Part shown: in pieces, positions 1 through 9,112 of the stretch
Position numbering within the stretch: the stretch's first letter is position 1
Layout: each line of letters begins with the position of its first letter
NCBI RefSeq assembly: GCF_014155765.1
Contig: NZ_SCKT01000001.1
Span: 682,001-746,000 of the forward strand
Reading direction: 5' to 3'
Source of the DNA: Pantoea dispersa
GTDB lineage: Bacteria; Pseudomonadota; Gammaproteobacteria; Enterobacterales; Enterobacteriaceae
Length of the DNA: 64,000 nt
Notes under the pieces: model-generated
Database searches by the model: none
The model's input: the letters and a program-made list of their open reading frames with translations, nothing else
What the model was told of the DNA's origin: nothing
Translations under genes and position numbers: made by a program

Positions 1-37
1 AGCCATTTCGTTTTCACCTCAGCCGGAGCCTTTTTGA

Positions 38-1084
38 ATGACAGCCCAACCCCAGCAAATCACGATTCGCCGCCCTGACGACTGGCACATCCACCTGCGC
101 GATGGCGCGATGCTCAATGCAGTGCTGCCCTATACCAGCGCGGTGAATGGTCGTGCGATTGTCATGCCAAATCTGGTTCCGCCGGTCACCAGCGTTGCGG
201 CTGCCGAAGCGTATCGCGCACGCATCATGGCGGCGCTGCCTGCTGGGCATCACTTCACGCCGCTGATGACCTGTTACCTCACCGATTCGCTTGATGCGGA
301 CGAAATTGAACGCGGCTTCCGCAGCGGTATTTTTACGGCGGCAAAACTCTATCCGGCACACGCCACCACCAACTCCAGCCATGGCGTCACCAACATTGCC
401 TCAATTGCCAGCGTGCTGGAGCGCATGCAGGAAATCGGCATGCCGATGCTGGTGCACGGCGAAGTCACCGATGCGTACATTGATATCTTTGATCGTGAAG
501 CGCGCTTCATCGAAACCGTGCTGCAGCCGCTGCGCCAGCAGTTCCCGGGCCTGAAAGTGGTGATGGAACACATCACCACGAAGGAAGCTGCGGAGTATGT
601 TGCCGCCGGCAATGAACTGCTTGGCGCCACCATTACGCCACAGCATCTGATGTTCAACCGCAACCACATGCTGGTGGGCGGCGTGCGCCCGCATCTCTAC
701 TGTCTGCCCATTCTGAAGCGCAACATTCATCAGGAAGCGCTGCGTAACCTGGTGGCAAGCGGCAACCGTCGTGTCTTCCTGGGCACCGACACGGCACCGC
801 ACCTGCGCCATCTGAAAGAAGCCAGCTGCGGCTGTGCCGGCGTATTTAATGCGCCGACGTCGCTGCCCGCTTATCTGACCGTGTTTGAAGAGCTTGGCGC
901 ACTGGAGCATTTTGAAGCCTTCTGCTCTGAGAACGGCCCCAGGTTCTACGGCCTGCCGCTCAACGACGGTACCCTGACGCTGGTGCGTGAGCCGTGGACG
1001 GTGCAGGAGAGCATCACGGTCGCTGACGATACGCTGGTTCCGTTCCTCGCCGGTGAAACCCTTAACTGGCGCATCAAAGAATAA
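38..1084 (+). CDS. pyrC: dihydroorotase
   Basis: Cytosolic zinc enzyme of pyrimidine synthesis that cyclises N-carbamoyl-aspartate to dihydroorotate. The 348-residue product has the usual class II dihydroorotase length. The metal ligands are visible: His17 and His19 in HIHLRD, the carbamylated Lys103 in AAKLYP, His140 in LVHGE, His178 in MEHIT and Asp251 in GTDTAPH. These match the E. coli positions one for one. The ATG at 38 gives the conserved N-terminus, and GGAG lies about 8 bases upstream. dinI follows in the same direction, as in E. coli. In E. coli pyrC translation is controlled by a leader hairpin linked to CTP level. Only 37 bases of leader are present here, so that cannot be judged. 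Confidence 0.98.
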   Translation: MTAQPQQITIRRPDDWHIHLRDGAMLNAVLPYTSAVNGRAIVMPNLVPPVTSVAAAEAYRARIMAALPAGHHFTPLMTCYLTDSLDADEIERGFRSGIFTAAKLYPAHATTNSSHGVTNIASIASVLERMQEIGMPMLVHGEVTDAYIDIFDREARFIETVLQPLRQQFPGLKVVMEHITTKEAAEYVAAGNELLGATITPQHLMFNRNHMLVGGVRPHLYCLPILKRNIHQEALRNLVASGNRRVFLGTDTAPHLRHLKEASCGCAGVFNAPTSLPAYLTVFEELGALEHFEAFCSENGPRFYGLPLNDGTLTLVREPWTVQESITVADDTLVPFLAGETLNWRIKE

Positions 1085-1113
1085 TCATCTGCCGCTTGCC
1101 TTCGGGAATTTTA

Positions 1114-1133
1114 TACTGTACAAATAACCAGTA
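1114..1133 (+). promoter_or_regulatory. LexA (SOS) box of dinI
   Basis: The 20-mer TACTGTACAAATAACCAGTA fits the LexA consensus (CTGT, eight bases, ACAG) with one mismatch in the right half (CCAG). It ends 19 bases before the dinI start codon, where it would cover the promoter. E. coli dinI is also LexA-repressed. Confidence 0.85.
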
Positions 1134-1152
1134 TATTATCCCGGAGGCGTTT

Positions 1153-1398
1153 ATGCGTGTTGAAATTACCGTAGCAAAGACTCAGCCCCTTCCCGCCGGT
1201 GCACTGGATGCACTGAGCGCTGAACTCACTCGCCGTATCTCCCGCGATTTTCCCGACGACAATCATCACGTCAAAGTGCGCTATGCCGGTGGTAACCAGC
1301 TCAGCGTGTTTGGCGGCTGTAAAGAATCACGCGACCGCATCAGCGATATTTTGCAGGAAACCTGGGAAAGCGCTGACGACTGGTTTATTACCGATTAA
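1153..1398 (+). CDS. dinI: DNA damage-inducible protein I
   Basis: Small SOS protein that binds RecA filaments and modulates LexA and UmuD cleavage. The 81-residue product has the normal DinI length, with the N-terminal strand MRVEITVAKT, a central helix (ELTRRISRDF) and the acidic C-terminal helix ending ESADDWFITD that contacts RecA in E. coli. The ATG at 1153 is chosen because GGAG lies 8 bases upstream and it gives the family N-terminus. An upstream in-frame start at 1096 would place the LexA box inside the gene. Damage induction follows from the adjoining box. A strong terminator closes the transcript. Confidence 0.97.
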   Translation: MRVEITVAKTQPLPAGALDALSAELTRRISRDFPDDNHHVKVRYAGGNQLSVFGGCKESRDRISDILQETWESADDWFITD

Positions 1399-1417
1399 CC
1401 GCCACTGTGCCGTTTTT

Positions 1418-1443
1418 GCCGGGCCCGCCGCCCGGCTTTTTTG
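1418..1443 (+). terminator. Rho-independent terminator after dinI
   Basis: Seven-base-pair GC stem GCCGGGC/GCCCGGC with a five-base loop, followed directly by a run of T. It lies 20 bases past the dinI stop. Confidence 0.85.
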
Positions 1444-1542
1444 TTTTTATTTCCCGCTCGCCAGAAAAACCCGCGCCAGCTAGACTCTGATTAAACGATG
1501 TCCTATTCTTGCCTCGTCGTGCTTACAGGAGGTGTGTTGCAC

Positions 1543-1812
1543 ATGACTACTGAAAAACCAGAAGAGGCAATGACGTTTGGGGAATTACTGGCCTTCATTG
1601 CTGAACAGCAACGCCGTTTGACCGTGCTGGAAAATGCCTTTGCTACGCTGACCTTCTGTCTGGACGATCGCGCCAGCCAGCTGCTGGCTCACAATCTGAC
1701 GCTCGAAGCGCAAAACCAGAATCATGACGCTCAGTTACAGCAGCATTTTGCCCGGCTGGCGGACGAGATCCACCGGCGCAAAGGGCAGTTGCCTGCCGAG
1801 TCGCAGGGATAA
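1543..1812 (+). CDS. small coiled-coil hypothetical protein
   Basis: Encodes 89 residues that I cannot assign to a named family. The ATG at 1543 is preferred over the in-frame ATG at 1498 because AGGAGG lies about 10 bases upstream of it. The protein is cytosolic, with no signal peptide or membrane segment. It is rich in Glu, Gln, Leu and His, and heptad-like helices (ELLAFIAEQQRRLTVLENAFATL, then a Gln/His-rich helix) suggest a dimeric coiled coil of the SlyX type. It lies alone between dinI and bssS, where E. coli has no equivalent. The start and coding nature look sound. The function is unknown. Confidence 0.7.
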   Translation: MTTEKPEEAMTFGELLAFIAEQQRRLTVLENAFATLTFCLDDRASQLLAHNLTLEAQNQNHDAQLQQHFARLADEIHRRKGQLPAESQG

Positions 1813-2099
1813 TTTCAGATTTTTACCCTGGCGTTCAGCCCGTTAAAGTTTTAATGCTGGGATGCCGATAATCGGTATGACGACACGTTGCGCTGCGACA
1901 ATAAATACCCAGCTGCGTAAGGCGTTTATTTATTCGTTGAAAACCGGCTTTTGGCTGCTTTTATTTTGCTGTGTTTTTAGTCACCACACTTTTTAACTAC
2001 TGTACTGTTAATTCCATGTTATAATTATCTCGCTAGTGCAAGATACAGACGCATTGAACCTCGAAAGCACTTCGTTTAACGAGTAATAAGGAGGTTATA

Positions 2100-2354
2100 A
2101 TGGACAGAAGTAAAGACGTCATCCAGACCCATCCGCTGGTGGGATGGGATATCAGCACCGTTGACAGCTATGACGCCATGATGATCCGCCTGCACTCGCT
2201 ATCATCGCAGGACCAGAAAGAAGAAGAAGCTGACGTGGGCCCAACATACTGGCTGACAACTGACGTAGCCAGACAGTTTATCTCTATCCTCGAAGCTGGC
2301 ATTGCAAAGATCGAGTCCACTGAGCAATACCTACGCGATAATCGCAAGCACTAA
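2100..2354 (+). CDS. bssS: biofilm formation regulator BssS
   Basis: The 84-residue protein matches enterobacterial BssS (YceP) in length, in its opening MDRSKDVIQTHPLVGWDIST and in its C-terminal helix. In E. coli bssS influences biofilm formation and indole or autoinducer-2 uptake through catabolite control, with no known enzymatic activity. No signal peptide or transmembrane segment is visible. AAGGAGG stands 6 bases before the ATG. The roughly 290-base AT-rich upstream region presumably carries its promoter. A strong terminator follows, so it is monocistronic. Its position between dinI and solA is the same as in E. coli. Confidence 0.95.
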   Translation: MDRSKDVIQTHPLVGWDISTVDSYDAMMIRLHSLSSQDQKEEEADVGPTYWLTTDVARQFISILEAGIAKIESTEQYLRDNRKH

Positions 2355-2370
2355 TCATCACCATCGCGTG

Positions 2371-2397
2371 AAAAGGCACCCTACAGGGTGCCTTTTT
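2371..2397 (+). terminator. Rho-independent terminator after bssS
   Basis: GGCACCC and GGGTGCC form the stem, flanked by AAAA on the left and TTTTT on the right, 17 bases after the bssS stop. Confidence 0.9.
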
Positions 2398-2460
2398 CAT
2401 GGGCGCACTCTTTTGATATGCTATTGAAAAAAATCGCCGTTTTGCAGGAGTGATGTCGTC

Positions 2461-3576
2461 ATGGTTTATGATCTGATTGTGGTGGGGGGTGGTTCCGTCG
2501 GAGCTGCCGCGGGTTTCTACGCAACCCAGGCGGGCCTGTCGGTGCTGATGATCGACAGCGTGCACCCGCCCCACAGCCAGGGGACGCATCACGGCGAAAC
2601 CCGCCTGATTCGTCATGCTTACGGCGAAGGTGAACGCTACGTGCCGCTGGTGCTGCGCGCCCAGACGTTATGGGATGAGCTGGAGCGCCAGAGCGGCGAA
2701 CGCATTATGCACCGCAGCGGCATTCTTAATCTGGCGCCGGCCAGCTCGGATTTCATTCACAACGTAATCGACAGTGCTAACCGCTGGCAGTTAGCGGTGC
2801 AGGTGTTACAGGCCGATGAGGTGCGTAAACGCTGGCCGCAGCTTAGCGTACCGGACGGCTACGTCGGCGTGTTTGAGCCCAACTCTGGCTTCCTGAAATG
2901 CGAACAGGCGGTGCGCAGCTGGGTGCAGCTGGCGGAACAGGCTGGCTGCGCGCAGCTGTTTAACTGCCCGGTCAGCGCGATTGGCCGCGAGGGCGATCTG
3001 CAGCAGGTCACCACCAGCGATGGCGTATTCCGCGCGCGCAAGCTACTGATCAGCGCCGGCACCTGGGTCAGTCAGCTGGTGGACAATCTGCCCGTTACGC
3101 CGGTGCGCAAGGTGTTTGCCTGGTATCAGGCCGATGGGCGCTACAGCGAAAATAACCAGTTCCCCGGCTTTACGGTAGAGATGCCGGATGGCAGCCATTT
3201 CTACGGTTTCCCGGCAGACAATAATGCCCTGAAAGTGGGACGCCACGATGGCGGTCAGCCGATGCAGACGCCAGCGGACCGCAAACCGTTCGGCAGCATC
3301 GCCGCTGACGGTAACGAAGCCTTTAGCTTCCTGCGCCAGTTTCTGCCAGGCGTAGGCGTGTGCCTGCATGGTGAAGCCTGCAGCTATGACAACACGCCGG
3401 ATGAAGATTTTATTATCGATACCCTGCCCGGCGAGCCTGACCGACTGATTATCACCGGCCTGAGCGGCCACGGGTTTAAATTCGCCAGCGTGCTGGGTGA
3501 ACTGGCCAGCGAATTTGCGCAGAATAAACCGTTCTCCTTTGACCTCACGCCCTTCTCACTTACGCGTTTTGCCTGA
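2461..3576 (+). CDS. solA: N-methyl-L-tryptophan oxidase
   Basis: Cytosolic flavoprotein of the monomeric sarcosine oxidase family. It oxidatively demethylates N-methyl-tryptophan and some other N-methyl amino acids, releasing formaldehyde and hydrogen peroxide. The 371-residue sequence starts with the Rossmann FAD loop [12 protein letters not shown]. It carries Cys307 in [13 protein letters not shown], the position that holds FAD covalently in the family (Cys308 in E. coli). The C-terminal [15 protein letters not shown] segment is also typical. The ATG at 2461 follows GGAG by about 9 bases. Its neighbours bssS and yceJ keep the E. coli order. E. coli strains that carry yceO have it between solA and yceJ. 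I see no equivalent here. Confidence 0.95.
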   Translation: MVYDLIVVGGGSVGAAAGFYATQAGLSVLMIDSVHPPHSQGTHHGETRLIRHAYGEGERYVPLVLRAQTLWDELERQSGERIMHRSGILNLAPASSDFIHNVIDSANRWQLAVQVLQADEVRKRWPQLSVPDGYVGVFEPNSGFLKCEQAVRSWVQLAEQAGCAQLFNCPVSAIGREGDLQQVTTSDGVFRARKLLISAGTWVSQLVDNLPVTPVRKVFAWYQADGRYSENNQFPGFTVEMPDGSHFYGFPADNNALKVGRHDGGQPMQTPADRKPFGSIAADGNEAFSFLRQFLPGVGVCLHGEACSYDNTPDEDFIIDTLPGEPDRLIITGLSGHGFKFASVLGELASEFAQNKPFSFDLTPFSLTRFA

Positions 3577-3584
3577 TTTTGTTG

Positions 3585-3609
3585 CTGCCGGTGCGGAGCG
3601 CACTGGCAG
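3585..3609 (+). terminator. imperfect hairpin after solA
   Basis: CTGCCGGTGCG pairs with CGCACTGGCAG around a GAG loop, with one wobble pair. The following sequence (TTATTGACCTTTCC) is only weakly T-rich, so termination is uncertain. The remaining bases to 3860 are AT-rich and hold the yceJ promoter region, with no ORF I would defend. Confidence 0.45.
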
Positions 3610-3860
3610 TTATTGACCTTTCCTGACACAGATTTACTTTCCTCCCGCGTTTATGGCGCATTTGGTGAAGCAATACCCATTGCCGCCAGGGCTAAAACTG
3701 CTTTTTGCTTATCTATTCAGAATTATTGAATTACACCGCCAGCCTTTCGCCATATATATCGAACCCCTAAATTCAAAGTTATAGAAAAGTAAGGACGATT
3801 GATTTTCTATTTCAGGTTGTAGATTCTCATTACCACTTATTTCCTGATAACGGCTTAACT

Positions 3861-4433
3861 ATGTGGCGTAATTCTCCACGGCATTACGGTGCGTTAACCA
3901 TTGCGTTGCACTGGCTGATGGCGCTGACGATTTACGGTATGTTCGCGCTGGGTTTATGGATGGTCGGACTTGGCTATTACGACGGCTGGTATCACAGCGC
4001 CCCTGAGATTCACAAAGGCATCGGCATCTTACTGTTTGGCGCTCTGCTGCTGCGCCTGTGCTGGCGTGTGATATCGCCGCCGCCGGCACCGCTCAACAGT
4101 TACTCGCCGCACGTACGCCGTGCCGCCCATGCTGCGCACTGGCTGCTGTATGGCCTGCTGCTGGTGTTGCTGATCAGCGGCTATCTGATCTCTACCGCAG
4201 ACGGCAAGCCGGTCTCAGTGTTTGGCTGGTTTGAGGTACCGGCACTGTTTAGCGGCGCGGGTGAGCAGGCCGATGTCGCCGGTGAGGTCCATTTATGGCT
4301 GGCGTGGGCTCTGGTGCTGTTGTCTGCCCTGCACACCCTGGCCGCGCTGAAACACCATTTTGTCGATCGCGACATGACGCTGAAACGGATGCTCGGTTAC
4401 CGCATCCCCTTAACCTCTGAAAAGGAAAAGTAA
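3861..4433 (+). CDS. yceJ: cytochrome b561 YceJ
   Basis: Inner-membrane di-heme b-type cytochrome of the bacterial CybB/YodB/YceJ family, which moves electrons between quinol and periplasmic partners. The 190 residues form four hydrophobic helices. Candidate heme-ligand histidines are in ALHWLMA near the N-terminus, in EIHKGIG, and in the later helices ([16 protein letters not shown]). The gene is spaced one base from yceI, as in E. coli, so the two are cotranscribed. A link to YceI-bound isoprenoid or quinone cofactors is often suggested but unproven. No specific regulator site is visible upstream. Confidence 0.93.
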   Translation: MWRNSPRHYGALTIALHWLMALTIYGMFALGLWMVGLGYYDGWYHSAPEIHKGIGILLFGALLLRLCWRVISPPPAPLNSYSPHVRRAAHAAHWLLYGLLLVLLISGYLISTADGKPVSVFGWFEVPALFSGAGEQADVAGEVHLWLAWALVLLSALHTLAALKHHFVDRDMTLKRMLGYRIPLTSEKEK

Positions 4434-4434
4434 T

Positions 4435-5010
4435 ATGATCAGGAAAACCCTGCTGGCGCTCAGCGCCGCTGCCCTCTTTTCGACCAGCCTGAGTGCCAGC
4501 GCGGCTGAGTATAAGTTTGATAAAGAGGGTCAGCACGCGTTTGTTCAGTTCCGCATTCAGCATCTTGGCTACAGCTGGCTGTACGGCAGCTTTAAAGATT
4601 TTGATGGCAGCTTTACCTTTGATGAAGCCAATCCGGCCGCGGACAAGGTCAACGTGACCATCAATACCAACAGCCTCGATACCAACCATGCCGAGCGCGA
4701 CAAGCATTTGCGCAGCGCGGATTTCCTCAATACCGGCAAATTCCCGCAGGCCAGCTTCAGCTCGACTGAGGTTAAAAAACAGGGCAAGGATTATAAGATC
4801 ACCGGCAACCTGACGCTCAACGGCGTAACGAAGCCGATCACGCTGGATGCGCAGCTGATTGGGGAAGGCAAGGATCCGTGGGGCGGTTATCGCGCCGGCT
4901 TTGCCGCCAGCGGCGAAATTGTGCTGAAAGAGTTCAACATCAGCAAAGATCTCGGTCCGGCCTCACAAAAAGCCGAGCTGATCATTTCAGTGGAAGGTGT
5001 GCGTCAGTAA
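4435..5010 (+). CDS. yceI: periplasmic isoprenoid-binding protein YceI
   Basis: Secreted lipocalin-like beta-barrel protein of the YceI family that binds long polyisoprenoids. The 191 residues begin with a Sec signal peptide ([18 protein letters not shown], cleaved near ASA/AEYKFD). The mature part has the family signatures [18 protein letters not shown] and the C-terminal [18 protein letters not shown]. The ATG overlaps nothing and follows the yceJ stop by one base, with AAGGAAAAG as ribosome site inside the yceJ 3' end. E. coli YceI is induced at high pH and osmotic stress. The convergent trhO gene begins 43 bases after the stop. Confidence 0.95.
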   Translation: MIRKTLLALSAAALFSTSLSASAAEYKFDKEGQHAFVQFRIQHLGYSWLYGSFKDFDGSFTFDEANPAADKVNVTINTNSLDTNHAERDKHLRSADFLNTGKFPQASFSSTEVKKQGKDYKITGNLTLNGVTKPITLDAQLIGEGKDPWGGYRAGFAASGEIVLKEFNISKDLGPASQKAELIISVEGVRQ

Positions 5011-5053
5011 TGGGCAGTACAGCCTGGCGGCAATACGCCAGGCTGTTAAGCCG

Positions 5054-6109
5054 TTACTTTTTGTCCGGCACGGGGATCGCCATGGTCATGTTGAGTAAAC
5101 CGCGCGATTTATTGAACACTTTGTTGCCATTTTCACGGCCAGCGCGGCGCGCGCGCTGCTCTTCCGGCGCCAGTTTCGACTCTTCCATGCACAGCGGGCT
5201 GCAGCAGTTCTGATATTTTTCCGCACAGCTCGGGCACTGAATAAACAGCAGATGGCAGCCGTCATTGACGCAGTTGGTGTGGCTGTCGCACGGCGCACCA
5301 CACTGGTGGCAGCTGGAGAGAATATCGTCAGAGATACGCTCGCCCATACGCTCGTCAAACACGAAGTTTTTGCCTTTGAAGCGCACCGGTAAACCCTGCT
5401 CGCGCGCGCGACGGGTATATTCGATGATGCCCCCTTCAATGTGGTAAACATCATCAAAACCGTTGTGCTTCATCCACGCACTGGCTTTTTCACAGCGGAT
5501 GCCGCCAGTACAGTACATGACGATTTTTTTGTCTTTCTGCGCCTGCAGCATATCCACCGCCATCGGCAGCTGATCGCGGAACGTATCGGCTGGCACTTCC
5601 AGCGCGTTGTCGAAGTGGCCCACTTCGTATTCGTAGTGGTTACGCATATCCACAAACACCGCATCCGGATCGTCGAGCATGGCGTTGACTTCGGCCGCTT
5701 TGAGATAGTTACCGACGTTACTGGCGTCGAAGCTACCGTCTTCAATACCGTCAGCCACGATGCGATCGCGCACTTTCAGGCGCAGCACCCAGAACGATTT
5801 GCCGTCGTCATCCAGCGCGATGTTCATGCGCAGATTGTCGAGCGCCGGGTCAAAGGCATAGAGCATCGCCTTCATCGCCTCATAGCGACTGGCCGGCACG
5901 CTGATTTGTGCATTAATCCCTTCCTGCGCCACGTAGACGCGGCCGAACACCTTCAGCTGGGTTAAGGCAACATAGAGACGGTCGCGGAATGCCTGTGGAT
6001 CGGCAATCTGGAAGTATTTATAAAAAGAGACTGTGGTACGCGGCTCGGTTTCGGCCAGCATACGTTCTTTCAGCTCTTTATTGGAAACGAGGTTGTGTAA
6101 CACTGGCAT
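5054..6109 (-). CDS. trhO: tRNA uridine 5-hydroxylase TrhO (YceA)
   Basis: Oxygen-dependent tRNA hydroxylase that makes 5-hydroxyuridine at position 34, the precursor of cmo5U, as shown for E. coli TrhO. The product is about 351 residues. It has an N-terminal ferredoxin-like domain, a rhodanese domain with the catalytic Cys loop [11 protein letters not shown], and a C-terminal Cys-rich zinc-like region ([16 protein letters not shown], then [16 protein letters not shown]). I place the start at the ATG giving MPVLHN, with AGGTG about 5 bases upstream. A GTG three codons earlier is possible but would overlap the ribosome site. It is transcribed alone, away from lpxL. Confidence 0.95.
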   Translation of the reverse strand: MPVLHNLVSNKELKERMLAETEPRTTVSFYKYFQIADPQAFRDRLYVALTQLKVFGRVYVAQEGINAQISVPASRYEAMKAMLYAFDPALDNLRMNIALDDDGKSFWVLRLKVRDRIVADGIEDGSFDASNVGNYLKAAEVNAMLDDPDAVFVDMRNHYEYEVGHFDNALEVPADTFRDQLPMAVDMLQAQKDKKIVMYCTGGIRCEKASAWMKHNGFDDVYHIEGGIIEYTRRAREQGLPVRFKGKNFVFDERMGERISDDILSSCHQCGAPCDSHTNCVNDGCHLLFIQCPSCAEKYQNCCSPLCMEESKLAPEEQRARRAGRENGNKVFNKSRGLLNMTMAIPVPDKK

Positions 6110-6376
6110 GGTGAACACCTGTTAGCAATCAGAGAAATTTAGCGCGCATATGATACCTGAATTGAGCGTGATGCAAAGCCTCTGGTGCAATTCTCCTGCC
6201 GTCAGCCACAATCGACGGGGTTCTGCGTCATGCTCGCCAATATCTGCGCAGAAATGCTGTTCGTCGTGCGCTGACGCACGGATGGTTGATTTCAGTCAGA
6301 GAGAAAAAATGGCATAATCCCGGCCAATTACAGAAACCGGACTCTCTGGTACACGACGCAGGACATTGATATTTCC

Positions 6377-7300
6377 ATGACGCAACTTCCGCAATTTACC
6401 CGCGAACTCCTTCATCCACGCTACTGGCTGACCTGGCTGGGCATCGGTTTCCTCTATGTGCTGGTGCTGTTGCCCTACCCGCTGCTGTACGTGACTGGCT
6501 GCGGGCTGGGACGCCTTGCCATGCGTTTTATGAAGCGTCGTGTTCAGGTCGCGCAACGCAATCTGGCGCTGTGCTTCCCGGATATGCCGACCAGCGAACG
6601 TGAAGCCATGGTGAAGCACAATTTCGAATCGGTGGGAATGGGGCTGATTGAGACCGGCATGGCGTGGTTCTGGCCGGACTGGCGTATTCGTAAATGGGTC
6701 AGCACCAGCGGCCTGGAGCACGTTACCGAGGCGCTGGCCCAAAAGCGCGGCATCCTGCTGATTGGCATGCACTTCCTGACGCTGGAACTGGGTGCGCGCG
6801 TGTTTGGCATGTACAACCCGGGCATTGGCGTGTATCGCCCTAACGACAACAAGTTACTGGACTGGCTGCAAACCTGGGGACGCATGCGTTCCAATAAAAG
6901 CATGCTGGATCGCAAAGATCTGAAAGGCATGATCCGCGCCATGAAGAACAACGACATCATCTGGTATGCGCCCGATCACGACTACGGCCCGCGCAGCAGT
7001 GTATTCGCCCCGTTCTTTGCCGTTCAGGAAGCCGCGACCACCACCGGCACGCATATGCTGATTCGTCTGGCTAATCCGAGCGTGGTGCCGTTCCTGGCAC
7101 GCCGCCTGCCGCACGGCCGCGGCTACGAACTGAAAATGATGCCGGATATCCGCCACAAATTCTCACTGGAGAGTGAACTGGATACCGCTATCGTAATGAA
7201 TAAAGTGGTGGAAGAGACGGTGCTGCTGGCGCCTGAGCAGTATATGTGGCTGCATCGCCGCTTTAAAACCCGGCCTGAAGGGCAGCCTTCACGCTATTAA
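6377..7300 (+). CDS. lpxL: lipid A lauroyltransferase LpxL
   Basis: Inner-membrane acyltransferase (HtrB) that transfers laurate from acyl-ACP to the 2' position of Kdo2-lipid IVA during lipopolysaccharide synthesis. The 307-residue product has the usual length. It has one N-terminal membrane segment (about residues 18-40) and the HX4E catalytic motif at His132 and Glu137 ([11 protein letters not shown]). A second conserved block contains [18 protein letters not shown]. It stands alone with about 260 bases of upstream sequence. In E. coli mdtG and msyB follow. Here mdtG is missing. Confidence 0.96.
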   Translation: MTQLPQFTRELLHPRYWLTWLGIGFLYVLVLLPYPLLYVTGCGLGRLAMRFMKRRVQVAQRNLALCFPDMPTSEREAMVKHNFESVGMGLIETGMAWFWPDWRIRKWVSTSGLEHVTEALAQKRGILLIGMHFLTLELGARVFGMYNPGIGVYRPNDNKLLDWLQTWGRMRSNKSMLDRKDLKGMIRAMKNNDIIWYAPDHDYGPRSSVFAPFFAVQEAATTTGTHMLIRLANPSVVPFLARRLPHGRGYELKMMPDIRHKFSLESELDTAIVMNKVVEETVLLAPEQYMWLHRRFKTRPEGQPSRY

Positions 7301-7306
7301 TCGGTT

Positions 7307-7329
7307 GCGGGGTATTATCAATGCCCCGC
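7307..7329 (+). terminator. hairpin after lpxL
   Basis: GCGGGGTAT pairs with ATGCCCCGC (one wobble) across a five-base loop, just after the lpxL stop. Only GTTATTT follows, so the T tract is weak. Confidence 0.55.
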
Positions 7330-7857
7330 GTTATTTACCGCACATTTGCCTTAATTCACGTGATTGTCTGCGCAGTGGCACGCAAAAAAAGGCCCAGCCT
7401 GAACTGCTATGCCTTCCACACGGCGACACTCAAGTCAACGACACCCTTTACGCTGACTGCTGCTATCTTACGAATTAATCACGGTTTTTCGCTGCTACGC
7501 CGACGCGTTCTCCCTCGCCCGCCGCTGCTTTTCATTGCCTGAGTTTGTACGGCAATATGCGTAAATATGACGGGTGCGGATCTGATTTTGATGACTTCCA
7601 GGCCTTTTCCTATTTAATTTTACTCAGGCTTGCCGTCTTGTTTACTTATCTAATAAATTTTACTGATTAAACAAGTATTTGTCTGAAAGTTAACTGCCAT
7701 ATTCTTTTTTGATTAAAAATTCATCTTTAATATATCTTTATGGAATTGGTTAGCCCGATCGAATCCAGTTAGTTTCGACCCTGACAGTTAGCTCGTTAAC
7801 TGCGCGTTTAAAAATATAAAAAGATTACACACAGCAAATATATTCAGGACACATAAT
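7330..7857. other. AT-rich non-coding gap where mdtG is expected
   Basis: About 530 bases without a supportable gene. From roughly 7600 on it is markedly AT-rich, with long T/A runs (for example ATTAAACAAGTATTTG). The one open frame, 7321-7542, lacks a ribosome site and resembles no family. Synteny would place the multidrug transporter gene mdtG near here, so the gap marks a deletion or replacement. It probably includes the promoter of the next small gene. Confidence 0.6.
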
Positions 7858-8124
7858 ATGAATAAAGGTATCTACTACTACGTGACGATCAGTACCGATC
7901 AGGAGGGTTACCATCTGCTGCATCGGAAAGAGTGTAAACGTCTGCCGGTTAAGGAGGATATGGTGTTCATCGGTACGCTCTATAATTTAAATCAGGCTTT
8001 GGCCACCGCACGAATTAATTTTAAAAAGGTGAAGCCCTGTATTAAATGCTGCATCCGTTATTCTGCACCCGTGTTACGCGAGTCGGTACGACCGGTTCTG
8101 CACTTTCCGCAAAAAATGATGTAA
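7858..8124 (+). CDS. Cys-rich small hypothetical protein
   Basis: Encodes 88 residues of unknown function. CAGGA lies 9 bases before the ATG. The sequence opens with a probable beta-hairpin (KGIYYYVTISTDQEGYH). A short metal-site-like pattern follows: HRKEC in the first third and CIKCC near residue 61, so one His and three or four Cys could bind zinc. The remainder is basic, with no signal peptide or membrane segment. Base composition at the 5' end is more AT-rich than its neighbours, and the gene occupies the place of E. coli mdtG, which suggests acquisition. It could be a small DNA- or RNA-binding protein, but I cannot show that. Confidence 0.65.
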   Translation: MNKGIYYYVTISTDQEGYHLLHRKECKRLPVKEDMVFIGTLYNLNQALATARINFKKVKPCIKCCIRYSAPVLRESVRPVLHFPQKMM

Positions 8125-8245
8125 CCGGCGCGGGTGGATGACTTTTTACGCATCCACCCCGTCATTGTTCTCTCCCGCCCTGACAGCCGCCAATTTTCGT
8201 CTATTCTTCTGTGAAATCCCTTTTTGCACTGACAAGGAGTTGCAG

Positions 8246-8644
8246 ATGAGCCTGTATAGTACGTTAGAAGAAGCCATTGAAGCCGCACGCGAAGAGTTCC
8301 TCGCCAGCCAGCCTGAGCTGGAGCAGGATGACGCCAGTGTCAGCCAGTTTGCGCTGCAGAAGTACGTGATGCAGGATGGCGACATTATGTGGCAGGCGGA
8401 GTTTTTCGCTGACGAAGACGGCCAGGGCGAATGCCTGCCAATCTGCAGCGGTGAAGCGGCGCAGGCGGTGTTCGACGGTAATTTCGATGAAATTGAGCTG
8501 CGCCAGGAGTGGCAGTCGGAAAATACCCTGCACGAATGGGATGAAGGCGAATTTCAGCTGGAGCCGCCGCGCGACCTGGAAGAAGGCGAAGCAGCGGCCG
8601 AAGAGTGGGAAGACGACGACAGTCCGTCAGACAACTGGGCGTAA
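8246..8644 (+). CDS. msyB: acidic protein MsyB
   Basis: Very acidic cytosolic protein. E. coli msyB was found as a multicopy suppressor of secY and secA defects, and the gene is stationary-phase induced. Here 132 residues begin MSLYSTLEEAIEAAREEFLA, the typical N-terminus, and end in an Asp/Glu-rich tail (EEWEDDDSPSDNWA). The ATG at 8246 is chosen because AAGGAG sits 6 bases upstream. The in-frame ATG at 8138 has no such site and would add a non-conserved 36 residues. yceK lies convergent 1 base beyond the stop, as in E. coli. Confidence 0.92.
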   Translation: MSLYSTLEEAIEAAREEFLASQPELEQDDASVSQFALQKYVMQDGDIMWQAEFFADEDGQGECLPICSGEAAQAVFDGNFDEIELRQEWQSENTLHEWDEGEFQLEPPRDLEEGEAAAEEWEDDDSPSDNWA

Positions 8645-8645
8645 G

Positions 8646-8885
8646 TTACTCGTACGGGCCGTGCTGTGCGTCAACCGGCAGTAGCAGCGTGTCCATCACC
8701 AGCGACAGCGGCAGATCGAGAATGGTCAGCACGCGCCACGGCCCGTCACGCACATCCCACTGCACGCCTGGATAGTACTGGTTGCCGTGCCCCTGTCCGG
8801 GTACGGTGCGGCTGATAATGCTGCCACAGCCCGTCAGCAGCAAAATGGCGGCGCACAGCGCGATTAACTTCAGGCAATATTTCAC
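8646..8885 (-). CDS. yceK: YceK/YidQ-family lipoprotein
   Basis: Short outer-membrane-type lipoprotein of the DUF1375 family. The 79 residues contain an N-terminal signal with lipobox LLTGC (Cys near residue 20). The conserved family core follows: SIISRTVPG, then YYPGVQWDV and LDLPLSLVMDTLLLPVD. The start codon is GTG at 8885, with only a weak GAG ribosome site. Function is unknown in E. coli as well. Its position between msyB and the mdoGH operon is conserved. Confidence 0.9.
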   Translation of the reverse strand: MKYCLKLIALCAAILLLTGCGSIISRTVPGQGHGNQYYPGVQWDVRDGPWRVLTILDLPLSLVMDTLLLPVDAQHGPYE

Positions 8886-9068
8886 TGCATTTACTCACCC
8901 TGAACTGACACCCCTGATTCTGATGTGCGTCAGTGACTGTTTAAATGTGCTCAGGAACACTGGCACGTGTCATCGAGCCATTTTAGCTGCGGGTGCAGCT
9001 AAACCGCTATGTCTTTATGCGTAAAGATTGTGTGAGGCGCGTTAAGCACTTCGCTGAAGCGCAGGCAT

Positions 9069-9096
9069 AAAAAAAGCGGCATCGCTGCCGCTTTTT
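9069..9096 (-). terminator. terminator of the mdoGH operon
   Basis: Stem AGCGGCA/TGCCGCT with a four-base loop, flanked by A and T runs, so it could work in both directions. It lies 17 bases beyond the mdoH stop. Confidence 0.85.
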
Positions 9097-9112
9097 CATC
9101 ACCGTTAGCCTG

